The translations under genes were made by a program, and so were the position numbers. Shown piece after piece: positions 1-12,205 of a stretch of 64,000 nucleotides of DNA. This DNA comes from Sthenelais limicola (lineage: Eukaryota; Annelida; Polychaeta; Phyllodocida; Sigalionidae): NCBI GenBank assembly GCA_942159475.1, contig OW804096.1:112504194-112568193 (forward strand), written 5' to 3'. The notes below the pieces were generated by a model. That model saw only the letters and a program-made list of their open reading frames with translations, searched no databases and was not told where the DNA came from. Position 1 is the stretch's first letter; each line of letters starts with the position of its first letter.

Positions 1-511
1 TATCGTTAAATATGGGTCTTAACTGGCGCAACTTTCTTGTCAGTTCTGGTCAGCACAGGCCTTCATATTTGTAACATTGCAGCCAATAAATATTGATGTA
101 ATAAAATTTATAATTTCAAATTTTCTCTCGGAATACCGGTAGTTGCAAATCATAACGGTACCGGATATCGCTTGGGCTTAAACTTTTATGGAGATTTAAT
201 TTTTTATTTAATTTTTTTTCTCGTTCTCTGAGTTATAAATAACATTAAAAAATCTGATAAAGATCGTACGGATCGAGGGAATATGAGATTACAGGTGCGG
301 TATTTTATAAACTATTAGAGCTTGGGCATCATGCAGCATATCATATGTTATATACTAAAACCCAATAACTTATTTTCTCTCTACTTTATAGTTAAAAGTG
401 ATACGGTCAATTCTAAAAGTTTGTAACCGTTTCACCTCTTAAATGCAGGAAACAGAACAACACATTTGTTGGTAAATATTTGGGCGTATTTCTAGGGGTC
501 AAACAACTCAC
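1..511 (-). other. ABL intron, partial
   Basis: AT-rich non-coding sequence downstream (in the gene's sense) of the donor at 511-510. No exon, repeat array or ORF was seen; the kinase-domain exons must lie to the left of the window. Confidence 0.85.
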
Positions 512-707
512 CTAGCCTATGTTTCATTGCTATCTCAGTGCGTTCTATCTCCCACTTGTCGGGCTCGGGGCTCATACCAAACACGGTGGGTTTGTTGCGC
601 TTGGGTGCGGGGTACAGAAGGGTGGTGATAAGGCCGTCCGCATGCTGGGCGTGATGGTGTACCAGCTCTGCTAACGTGTTGAAACGGTGTTCTGCCGTCA
701 CATACAC
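512..707 (-). CDS. ABL1: ABL tyrosine kinase, exon with SH2 end and SH2-kinase linker
   Basis: Internal coding exon of 196 bases (65 codons plus one base). The minus-strand acceptor is gcttgtag before GTG TAT GTG; the donor is CTAG|gtgagt at 511-510. The peptide starts [19 protein letters not shown], the last beta strands and BG region of the SH2 domain. It continues through [13 protein letters not shown], the proline-containing SH2-kinase linker, to [16 protein letters not shown], the lead-in to the kinase glycine loop. ABL is a cytoplasmic/nuclear non-receptor tyrosine kinase that controls actin and stress signalling; the linker packs against the SH3 domain to hold the kinase inactive. The exon follows 1011-1309 in phase 0 and ends in phase 1, so the glycine loop must begin in an exon left of this window. 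Oddity: the linker position that is tyrosine in vertebrate ABL (PTVYG, Tyr245) is Phe here (codon 579-581). The match to vertebrate ABL is by recall; ABL1 and ABL2 cannot be separated, and a single pre-duplication invertebrate Abl is most likely. Confidence 0.96.
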
Positions 708-1010
708 CTACAAGCAACATTAAATGAATTTATTTTCAATAGCGATAACGCAAAATATACAATAGAGGAAATGCACAGTTTATAGAGTTAATGCAGATTT
801 ACAGGGTTATAGTTTTAAATTCAAAATTGGTTTGGATGAAAGGACATCGAGCTGTTTTGACGAAATATAGGCTTAAATAAAATCCATATAAGATGCTATA
901 AAAATAAGTGGAGATGAAAAACGATTTTATAAACAAAAGCTATTTAATTATGGTGTACCGTTCGTAAAACGCAATTATCACTGTCTCGTTGTGTTAAAAA
1001 GGAACCATAC
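708..1010 (-). other. Short ABL intron (303 bp)
   Basis: Bounded by donor gtatgg (1010) and acceptor ttgtag (708). AT-rich, phase 0, no internal feature seen. Its shortness contrasts with the 22.4-kb neighbouring intron. Confidence 0.93.
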
Positions 1011-1309
1011 CTTTCCATCAGAATCCTCACTTATTCGATAATGATACACTCTCCCCTCATAGCGCAGAGAGATGCTCCGCTGTCCAGGACTGCTTTCACT
1101 CTCTCTGACGAGAAAGCTTCCATTGATCCCAGAAGAGAGCAAGTACTCTGCTGCATTTCTTGACACCGGTCCATGATACCATGAAAACTTGTCAAGAGAG
1201 TTGACGGGAGCGATGTAATTGGACGGTACCCAGCCAAGGTCACCCTCCTTATTCTGTACCTCGGCCCATTCGCCAGTCTTGTTATAACCAAGGATACGCA
1301 CCTGATCTC
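1011..1309 (-). CDS. ABL1: ABL tyrosine kinase, exon with most of SH3 and SH2
   Basis: Internal coding exon of 299 bases. The minus-strand acceptor is cttctag|GAGATCAG (AG at 1311-1310); the donor is GGAAAG|gtatgg (GT at 1010-1009). The first two bases complete a Gly codon with the exon at 23719-23895, giving ...[19 protein letters not shown]3 features are visible: the GEW tryptophan and the [10 protein letters not shown] ligand-groove motif. The SH2 domain begins at [19 protein letters not shown] and carries the phosphotyrosine-binding FLVRES motif (Arg codon 1104-1106), then [21 protein letters not shown], which I recall as identical to vertebrate ABL1. The exon ends after DSDGK in phase 0. 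The homologous human exon is 296 bases, so this one is one codon longer. SH3 and SH2 clamp the kinase in an autoinhibited state and bind proline-rich and phosphotyrosine ligands. No disabling change is seen. Confidence 0.98.
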
Positions 1310-2282
1310 CTAGAAGAAAGTAATAAAAAACACATGATGTCATTTTTTAAAAATATTTTTGCTGACTTAACATGGGGATCAGATCATTTTTTGAGCAAAT
1401 TCCAGGCTACCATACTCCGTCATAGATCGAGTGGCATTGATCCCTTTCTACACAATCCTAACCTTCAGGAGGGTTAAAAGCTAATGAAGCAGTTGTACTT
1501 TAAAGATGTATTTATTCGTGGTGTACTCTTAAAGGTAACCTTCATGGTATTCGGCAGGTAACTAACGGGACCATCGGTCCTGGGTACCTTAAGTACTGGG
1601 TAATCAGCATGCTTCATTATGCATGCTTGATTGGCAGGTACAGACTGGAAGAGAGAGGAGAGAGAGGGAGAAAAAGGAAAAGAGAGGATTTATGCAGCAG
1701 CCTGCACGCAATGCATCTTTTTTTTTTTTTTTTAAATAAATTTTATTGCGTAAACATTTTCAGGCGAACCCAATAATCTCATGATACACAGTTAAAAAAT
1801 TACATAGTTATTCCTTTATATATTTTAGTTATTTTAACGTTTTAACTTCATTGTAATTACATAGCAGGAGGACATACGCATGTTTATTTACTCCCGGCAG
1901 ATCAAGTTCATTCTAGATATACACAATTTCATGTTATCATTCAATTAACTACTAATATTTTTGAGTTTTTTGTTTTTCGACCATCGAGCATCTTGGAAAA
2001 AGAACTGGGAACACATCGAAAACGGGTCCAACATTCCTGCCCCCACGGTGCATACTTAAGTTTTATTAAGTGACCTTCGTCGTCCGACAAATCATACTGA
2101 GGTTGTCTTTAGTTTGGGCGAGGGCGTGGGTGATCTTGCAACAATGCTTGAGGTGATGAGGTGATAGTTAAATTTTATTAAGTACCGTACATGCATGTGC
2201 GATGAAGGGGCACCAGGTGGCGTCACTATCTAGGACGATGTTTGTCACTCAAGAACATGTGAATATGAATCTGATTCTCATA

Positions 2283-2319
2283 CCCCCACCCCCACCCACC
2301 CCGGGGGGGGGGGGGGGGG
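2283..2319. repeat. C-run followed by G-run, G4/hairpin-prone
   Basis: An ACCCCC-type tract runs straight into about 17 consecutive G residues. The two halves can pair with each other, and the G-run could form a quadruplex. Such a tract is prone to length error in sequencing. Confidence 0.7.
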
Positions 2320-2960
2320 TCAATTGATTGAAAAGCTCATCCCTATATACCTTTGCTTCGCCTGGGGGGTAGGGGGTTTCACACATTAGTTTATGAAAAT
2401 TTCCCCTGCTTTGGGGCTTTTCAGCTCGTTTCCAGCCTATGCTCTCAACATAACAATACGTTCCTCTACGTCTTCTCTTAATCGTCTCCACCTTCTTCGT
2501 GTAACGAAGGGACTGAGAGTACAATATTACTACACACCTTGTTCTAAGCTCATATGTAAACATCAGACTTTCCAAATTTCCCTGGCCGAACAGCTTTTGC
2601 AAGTGTCATTGTGATGATCCAATTGATGATTTTAAAAATTTATATTACTATATCCTAGCCCGAGAACAATGTCTACCTGCACAATTTCTACACCACCATT
2701 TCTATAGTGCACGATTTTTTCTCCTTTTTTTGTACGAATTCAAATACCCAATTTCATATATTCACTGGAGTATTTTGGACCACATTGCCTTGGTTGGGAA
2801 GCTCACTAGGATGTGTACAATGTTTCAGAGCAAAAATCGCAGCAGCTGCTGTTCTTGACTCTAATATTTAGAAGGCATTGATTACACTTAAGGGTCTTAT
2901 GGAGTATTTAATATTGCATGTACTGTTTTGAGCGGATTATTCTATATAAATAGAATGCTT

Positions 2961-3013
2961 GTAACAGTCCCTGAAGAACGACGATATGTCCGAAATGTCG
3001 GAAATACTGTTAC
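2961..3013 (+). repeat. Penelope-like terminal motif / hammerhead-like fold, remnant
   Basis: Outer arms GTAACAGT (2961-2968) and ACTGTTAC (3006-3013) are perfect complements. They enclose CTGAAGA (2971), a small GAC-GATAT-GTC hairpin and CGAAA, followed by a second hairpin CCGA-AATG-TCGG (2990-3001). The CTGAAGA...CGAAA order resembles the conserved end motif, sometimes a hammerhead ribozyme core, of Penelope-like retroelements. No coding part of such an element is seen nearby, so this would be an isolated end fragment. Resemblance by recall only. Confidence 0.4.
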
Positions 3014-6000
3014 TAAAATTGTAAAAAAAGTACACAATAGTGATACAATTAGTTTCCAATCCTTCTACCCAACCATAAATAGAATTAGTTCAATCTAAAA
3101 TACCGTAACTTTAACGGAAATCACCATCGGATCACCCTACGCATAATAATGAATCTGGTCTTCAAACGACATGGGAAAAATTCCCTTGGAAGCTCACTCA
3201 GTTATTTCAGTTCATCTCTAATCAACACGGAACTATGCAAGACGTGGATACATTGATCTAAAGGCTATAACGATACACTCTTTGAAGGTCGAGCGGTGAA
3301 CTTTGACCCTGAGGTGACATACTTATGGTTTGTTATCAAATGAGTGACTCACACGGCTGGCTTGAAGATGGGCCAAGACTCTGGCCTTTCTCCTGCAGCG
3401 GAAAATGCCAGCACAGACAAGAGCATATATATGGTTTTGGCAAAATATAACTATCACTTTCTCAAAGCATACCGGTATATCGTCATGCTCCCTTCCTGCC
3501 CCCCCCCCCCCCCCCCCAAGTTTAAGCAGGTTAATGGCGTCATTCTTCCAATTAAAGATGAAAGGGCCTGCGTTCAATTACGTATATAATATGAATTGTA
3601 TTTCTGAATATCTTTCCATAGAATATAACAAGATGCACAGCTATGACAAACGTCATATAGAATAGGCCTTATCCGAATTAAGATTTGGTGACTGGTGGAG
3701 AGGGGCCAAAGCAGAGGGTGACAGTTAATTTTGACTGGAACAGGGGCCAAGCCACCTGTGTTTACATTATGTGGGTCCAGGTTCCAATGGACGCAGAGAG
3801 GGCCCCTTATTAAGTCATTTTAGAGGCAGAAGAACATCTAATATTGCCACCAAATTTGAGGATATGTGAGACAACACCATGCCCTATCTTCATCTTAATT
3901 TATTTTCCTTTGATAATTATGGAAAACAAACCACCACCACCACCACTACCGGGGAGGACGACAAAAAATGATGGTAATGTAGTGATATTCAATACTCCAG
4001 ATGTCATTGTATTTTATACTTGGTGCTGGTGATTAGTTCTGCTGAATAACAACAGAGGTCACTACTGTTTGTTTGTACTGCTAAAGCTATTGCTTTTATA
4101 TCTGATCTATCAACATGATCAATGTAACTATTACCTATCAAGACTTTACCATAATGTGTCAATATGTGTATAAGTGTCTGTGATTCATGCTTAATCCCTC
4201 AACATATACTATTTCATGATATCTCTGTGTATGTATGCTATGTGTTTCATTAAAACACCTTGAACTCTTAGGGAGCTGAATTACCTAGGAGCCCTCTGTG
4301 CCTAGTTTCAGGCAAAAGGCCAGCAGAGGGTTGTGTGAACAAACCAAGAATGAAGTTAAGCTTGTGTTCTGGTTGTTCTTTGCTAAGTCCAAACCTGGGT
4401 TGTGGTGGAAGAACACTACAGTAATATAGCAATCGCTATGACCTACTTCTATATTTAAACATATTTAACTGCCCATTGCAATTAAAAAGCCTCCCTGTTT
4501 TATGGCAGCATCAGTAGGTTCGACCAGAGAACCCTTTATATCTTGGCTTAATCATATGAAGCATGTCCTGACTAACCTCCATCTGTGTTCATAGAGCTGA
4601 GCACCTGAACATAAAATAGGGCTAGATACTGGCTTCTATAGATCATCAGCTTAAGTTAGTGGAACAACCATTACATATCTATCGCTGTTTACCTTTTTTT
4701 GCCACTTATTCAGATGGAGGACTGTTTGAAGCCATTTGGCTGCTCAATCGATGTTTCTTTACAAATCTTTGAAGAGGCAACATCTAAAAATACTGAAGGT
4801 AAAATCACAGAGAATTCTTGAAAACAAAGTTGAATTAAAAGTGCCTACTTTTCACTGACAGGCCCTCCACAAGTACCTCACACATCAGGTTTAAGTGCAC
4901 TAAATGAAAGGCTTGCCTTATGACCAGAGGTGAAATATATGGCAGGTTAAGGGCGGGGGGTCACTTCCATCACCGGGGGATCCCTGGTGCAGCCCAAGGC
5001 CTGAGACCAAGGCATTGACTGACGTTTGTTCACTTCCACTGGGATGTACCGTACTTTATAAATCACGCTATCTAGTGAGTGATACGGATCCTTTTCAACT
5101 GACAGAAACTATTTAGAATGTATTCCTAGGCAAGACATATCGAAACAATTCTATGCAGAAAACAGCAATTGAAATGGGCAACAGCGATTGATATAAAACT
5201 GCAATCTACCAATAATTTCAAATAAAAAAGAAACTAATTATTACCACATATTGATAAAACAACCACACAAGCAAACGACGAAAATAATTCAGAGTTTGAG
5301 CATGGAATTCTCAGACTATGGGGCTGTGGGCAAGGCAAGGGCAGATAGTTAGTATGTGGATGTCTGTCATGTTGCTAGGGCAGATCTAATGATCCAATGC
5401 TGAACGTATAACACCGGCCTTCTGCGTCGATGGTTTACAGGCTCTATGTAAATTCTGCAATCCCCACAAAACTCAGTCCTACACCGCACCTTATAACTAG
5501 GCACCACATCCAGTGGGAGGTCCCACATCGATGCAGGTTGAAAATACACCAATAACTCTAAGCAAACGGCACACATATGGACACTTGATATATTTGAAAT
5601 TGGTTTGATATTAACCTGCCTTGTGCATCAAGGGGATAGCAAAACAGCCTTTTTAATATAAACGCATGCATCCAAGGAACAGAAAACAAGAGGCAACAAC
5701 GAAATGTAGAGATTTACAAAAAAACAATATAATACAATAGCATTGCTAGGAGGTAACCCCAGAAATTCGGGTCTGGGTACTCAATCATAAATACAGACCG
5801 ATAGACCCCTGACCCTGGCATTCCTAACCCCATGACAGACCACACTACCATTCAAATACTGACCCCCATTTAATACACATCTGAACGAACCGATTGTTCC
5901 AAAAAATATTTTGCATACAATTGGCACCATTGTAGTATGTCCTACGTGGAATACGCACAAATATCATTCATATTATGTGTACACTTGTTTGGGGCATCGT

Positions 6001-9000
6001 TGGTGAATGTGCCAATTTCCATAGGGTGGTTTTGAGGCTCTTTTAGATGAGTCTCCATGTGCTCAGGTATCCATATATCAGCACATACACAGCCAACGCC
6101 CCAACAACTTCCGTTACATCTCCAATGACCAACAAGTACATGAAACATGGTCAGCGAAAAGTGAATGCCTGTAATGCATTGCCTTTGAACGTGAAATTGA
6201 TTTCACTCAAGGGCTCTCATTCAATTGTCTAACCAGAGGATTGGTTCGGTAGGTGCTCTGTGCAAACTTCCCAACTCATGTTCTTGTTTGTTTTATGCCA
6301 ATTCGTGGTTCATCTTTAGAGCATTGTTTGTAGAACAATTAGGTTGCAATTCAATGGATCCGCGTCATAGTAAGTGTGCATTGAATATGATAGTACCATA
6401 AAAGGAAAATAAGCAAATAAACCAACACATATAGACGGCATTTAATATGGCTTTCGGCAAATAAAAAGAATGATTTAAAAAAACTGTTCACACCATCTTA
6501 CCAATGAATTCCTACAGCATAAAGGCCAAGCGATACCTAACTAATTACCAATGTAATGTCTGCATTGAATAGGGAAAAGGAAGGGAAGCAGTTACTACAG
6601 AAAACCTCTGCAATGGTATACGTTTGAGGGCCAGATTGTTAATGGACAGTAGATGACATTCTTGTACCTGGATGAATCCTGTAAGATCCCCAAGTAACAA
6701 GTTTGGTATCCTCTCCATCTCGACCAATTCCAATCTCTTTCTTTTTGTAGCGGGCAGGTGCAGTCCGAAATTTATCCCTCACTTTCTGTATTGCGAGTTT
6801 TCCAAGACCCAACATTGTAATCGTCTCAATATCCGTGTCTCATTTAGCACTATGTAAAATACAAATAATCCTGTCCAATCCTGTTGTCACGAAAGCATTA
6901 AGTAATGGCCTGTAAGTTTGGTTCAAGAAAATAATCACGAACAGTATAATTTGGAGTTAGCCAGCTCACCAAAAACTAGGCAAATGAAGTAACTTAAATA
7001 TAAATAAGATTTTCCAGCAACCTTCTGCCATCGCAAGATTTATTGTTAGCATGTTATATATATCCAAGTGTTATCATTGCCGCAGAGGCATACTCACTAG
7101 TCCGAAACGTAAATCCACACGGTTCACAGAGTTGAGGAAACGTCCAGTAAATACATTCAATTTTGATGTTGAAACAGTAACTCATATCAAAGGATAAAGA
7201 AGTGATATCCAGATTTGTCCACAGACGAGTACTTTTTCTGCAGCTAAATCATTGACCAGTTCTTTTCTTTCTTTATAGCACAGCACCAGTCTTCCATTTC
7301 TACGAACATTGAAACTCCTTCCTAGTGTTTATGCTATTGTCCCATCTTTTCCCTGCGAGTTCCATTTCCCGAGAGACACGGCTCTCTATTGTTAACATCC
7401 ATCTACGACCACATGTTCACGCTCAGGCAAGTTATGTTTACAGGCGTCGGCCATAAAACCTGAGCAAAGGATCTCTACATAGATCCACAACAAAACGTAC
7501 CTTGGGAGAAAATATTGAATTTCTCGGAACCCCCATACAAAGGTAATACTTTTATCATTCATTGGTAATTAGTGAATACCGAGTATGATAATTTTCATTT
7601 AGTTTCATCAATGCTAACAAAACGATGAGGCTAATTTTGTTTTGATGGGTGATCATAACTTGAGGCTTGAGGGCCACCAGCGTTTCGCGGCCCCAGTTTA
7701 TAGATCCCTACCCACGTAACTGCAGCCTTGTGTATAGTAAACGTGGATGGAGCACACAACCTCTATTCATCCATGAATGTGTGACTTTATTAAATGACTG
7801 CTTCACAATGCAGATAACATCCATAAATGTGTCTTGATCACAGAGTAAAGAAAGGACTTCTCGCTTGGGGAGGAATAGCCGAGAATTTATTGATGTATAT
7901 AAACGAGTGCCAGTTTTTATACAGTATTCTTAGTAATAAATCACAGCAAGGTGCTACGAAGATATCATTGAAACGTCAAATACATTATCGTAAGTTTCAA
8001 GGCTGAAAACACCTAGAATTCACCATAACCAGTTTCTGCAGAAATCCTTCAAGTGCCAATATTCCAAACAGCTTTTCGATTCAGTCTCGGTATAACTTCT
8101 ACACTCAACTTAGAATCTAAAATATTTGGCCATGCCAGTCAAATTCCGCGCTACTGAACTAGAATAACATCTTCGAAATGCAGAGTTTTAGATTTATATA
8201 TTCACTTTTCTCCCTTTGTAATTCCCGTAATTGCTGCGGACCACCTGAGAGTTAATATTTTCTAAATGTGTTGCTTGCACTTCTGACTATAAATGCGAGG
8301 TAAAATTGAGCCAATATCCTATTCGTGTTTAGCAGAAGCGGGACTGTTTCCAACAAGTAGGTTATAAAAGGAAGTGTGTAATAATCATACAGCGAACTCC
8401 ACATCAATGCGATGTATAACTATTCTAATTCGGGAACTCCAAACGCTCTGAATAATGAAAATCCTCCATCAATTAGTTTCTCGGGTAACCTAAGGCTCAA
8501 TCCTAAATGGATGTCCACATGAGATGAGATCATGTTGTGGTATCACAATCAGTGACATGGATCCTCATCCCTGTGGTATCATATACCGTATGTGAATGTT
8601 ATAGTGGGTGAGGACTGAGTGTCTTCACATTCGGTTTTAACCATATACTAAGAGTATTTGTCGTGTTAAATTGCACTTAGGGTAAATAGCCGGAACAACC
8701 GAGAATCCGGGTGGTTAAGTGGGTACAAACAGTGGAGAAATACCAGACATAGGCCATGCAAGGTAAATCCCTCATTCCTAGTGGGGCTCTCCTCCTACCA
8801 CTAATTCCCTTCCAGGCGTGATATAATCCGTCAAAATATGAAAAAATGAATCCATGAATAAGCAAGTGAATTGTTGTTGGATTGGTATGTTATGACACAG
8901 TGTGGTCCTACCTATATAAATTTACACATTGGCCCTTGGTACATTGCCGTTAGTGAGTATTGTTGCTGTCCATCTTACTGCCAAACACACATGTGCATCA

Positions 9001-12000
9001 TCCAGGAACAGTGATTCACTTTTTGAATCATCTCCGAGTGCAGGAGTGAGATGTTCATTATGCATTTAGTCTTGCTCTTGAGAGCTCAATGAACATGCAA
9101 TATGTCTTAATCTTTCTATGCCATGACTGAATGAAATGCGATTCCCATCAAGTCGAGCAAACTGGATGAATGTGTGACTAGAACCAGCTCGGGACACAGT
9201 TTAAGCCACACCATGAGAACACCAATATTTATTGATCATGGTGTTTATACTTCAAATACTCCAGTATTTTGCCAATCCATAAGTTGAAAATGATAAAATG
9301 AACATGAAATGCTTAAGCTTGATAAAAACATTTGGACCCGGTCGAGGCACTAGAACTGAAAAAACCCACTGTTGTTGCAGTAGATGATCCAAACAATTTG
9401 AAGTTGTTATCCCAAACTACCAGACTCTTTTGATGCATCATGAAAATCCTCGCTGGATAAAATCAAAACTGTGAAATCACATTCGGGTATCCTAAATGCC
9501 TTCCAAGTATAAATGGACGCAAGTAATAGTATCACAAAAATCAAATAATATATATATACGTAATAAAACAGACAGGTATGAAGTGAGTGATTAGTAAAGG
9601 TCTCTTTTTCACTCCGGAATACCAACTATCTCTGGGAGGCCCGGTATGGAAATGGAGGATGTACACAACTAAGTGTTAGCGAGACCGCCATTAGAGGGTC
9701 TGTAATGAACGCAGCATCCCAATGGTAGAACTGGGAGATCACCTAGACTTGTCCAGGCCATTTGCTTCCTCTTTTGTATTACGAGACCCTGATGTCCAAA
9801 AGTTGATATAATATCTACAATACTGCCCTGTAGAAAGTACTATAACAAGCCCTTAAATAATATATTTTGATTAAATATTGGTAGTCTTATTTAGCACAGG
9901 GGTAGATATTTGCAAAGAAGCAAGAGGCATGTAAGAGTCTACATGTCGCACAGGCATTACTGACTGGTAATTGATCACCTCACCAACCAGATACCACTTT
10001 GTCTTGCTTAGTTCTTATACCTGCCAATATAAGATAACCATGTGATGCGTTGTTATTATGTTATAGCCCCTGAAAATGTAAAGAAGGATGCACAAGGAGA
10101 AACCAAGGTCTGCCAATATCACGATGTGACATCTTGGGAACAGGAAAAGAGTATACTATAATGGCATCCAAAAAGTGCTCTCATCTAGTCTAGAGATAGA
10201 ACATCAAACGTAATTCAGAGCAATATAGATTCCCTTAGTAATACAGACCAAATCTCAGAACGTGGCCAGCCCAAGGTTGGCATTAACTCAGATAGGGACT
10301 AAGATCTGATGTGCACGTCTAGGGTCATTAGGCATTGTCAATTTTGCAGTTACCTCGACTGACACAAACAGCAATGAGCCAAGAATATATTATATTGCTT
10401 TCTGTCTTCATTACAAATATACATGTATATCAGGATCGTTTTGAATGATTGTACAGGCAGAAACGATTTTACAGGGAGAACCATGAATGGCGAATCTACA
10501 AGGCAAAATGCAAACATGCACTTAATATAAAAGACAATTTAAGATATTCATTTGTTGTGGAGGCCATTGTAAGCATTATCCAATATAAGTGAGTGATATG
10601 GTGTGGCGTTCAATAGACAGACTGAAGTCAATAAAAATCTATTTAAAAGCACTTAAAGAGGAAAGTCACCTTTTCTAGCTGTGGCATGGACAGAATTTAG
10701 ATGGGTATTCCGCTTTCTGATTTAATGCTAGAAGAGAAAATCAATGAATGCGTATATATTTTTGCCTAGAGTACCTCTATACTGACAGTCAACACCGGTA
10801 ATTAATTAGACCCGAGTCGTGTTCTTTCTTCCGGGATAATCATTCAAATGATTGATCAGGTTGAAACGGAATTTCCTTTTCCTAAAACAAGTCTATTTCC
10901 ACAAATAGGCCATACACTTTCTATTAGGTAATCAAGTTATTGTTGTTATTGTCACAGTTAGAAACAAACAAACAAACCTATCAGTGGGGTTTATGGTTTA
11001 CTGGGCAATGAATCAACAGCAGGGAGGCAGGAGAGAAGACACTTCAAACCCAATCAAGTAAACCAGCATACTATAGGACCACCAAATAGGCCATCAAAAA
11101 TAGGTGTTTCTGATTTATAGTAGCTGAAAAGTAGGTCGGGGGAATTGATATATTTTTGTTAATGCTTTAAGTATACCACCTTCCCAGTTCCAGGAAATGA
11201 ATAACAATAAATTATGATTATTTTAAACAAGAGAAATGCTCATAATTATACTATGTTTACCTCTAACATGAAAAGCAATATCAGACCCGTGATTTTAGTG
11301 TTTATGCGGTGAAAACCTATCCCGTTATCATCCCTTTCATGTCGATCCAATCGATGAAAGTCAACACGCAGCAGGTCAGCATGAAGCTGAATATGCAAAT
11401 GGCAGACATTGGTCCTGCGAAATGGATATCAAATGTTACATCGAGCAAATGATATCAATATTCATAACGTTACGACAAAAGCACTGCAAATGATTTGACA
11501 ATCATCCTAAATGGATGCGATAAAATACTTTAGTTCCTAGCCATTTCGACACATATTATATATCTCATATGATCTTAAATACGCGAGGGAAATATACAGG
11601 GAGCTAAAGGAGTTAGGACCATATAATTTATAGTAAACTGAATCAGAATGTTATTGAGGAGACTGTCCTTGTCAGAAACTACACATGGCAATGTTTATGG
11701 GGGCGATTTGATGGATGCATTAAAAATTAAAAGTATGTCAAACTCCAATTAGAAGTTGATCCTGTGATTACTTTCTCCATGTGTCGAGCGTGCGTTATAA
11801 ATCCATTTCCTAGCAATCCTCCCGTCTACCCTCCTCCCTGTACCGAGTATGATGTTTTTGTATGTACCAAATCGTGACTATGTAAGATAAATATTTTCCC
11901 CTTCTCCTTCAATAAAGCGCTTAGCTTGGATGCCGCAGGATGTTGCATATACAAAACTTTGTTCGTGTTGGAGAGTTAACAAAATACAAGAAAACATACT

Positions 12001-12069
12001 ATAATATCTATCGATATCAGTCAGGTATGGCAGCTATAGCTATAGTTTCGATTTACTATTGCTTGACTA

Positions 12070-12205
12070 TTGAACCTTTGATTTAAAAAGTCAGTTGTAG
12101 AGTCATAAATCAGTCATAAAAATCAGTTGCAAAAGTCAATCTAAAAGTCGGAAAAGTCAGTTGTGAAGTCGAAAAAGTTTAATAATGGACAATATCGTAA
12201 TTTTT
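12070..12205 (+). repeat. AGTCAGTTG-type degenerate repeat, copy 1
   Basis: Short irregular repeats of the form AAAAGTCAGTTG / AAATCAGTTGC. The right part (GTTGTGAAGTCGAAAAAG then TTTAATAAT) resembles 15130-15230, so this looks like a diverged dispersed repeat. Confidence 0.4.

Larger units (their letters stand above)
1310..12059 (-). other. ABL long intron, first part; no gene recognised
   Basis: Left part of the single 22.4-kb intron between the two SH3 exons. I see AT-rich unique-looking sequence, short homopolymers (T-run at 1718-1733, C-run at 3500-3518), a C-run/G-run junction at 2283-2320 and a Penelope-like end motif near 2963. The short reading frames here have no recognisable motif and are of chance length. 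Confidence 0.6.
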
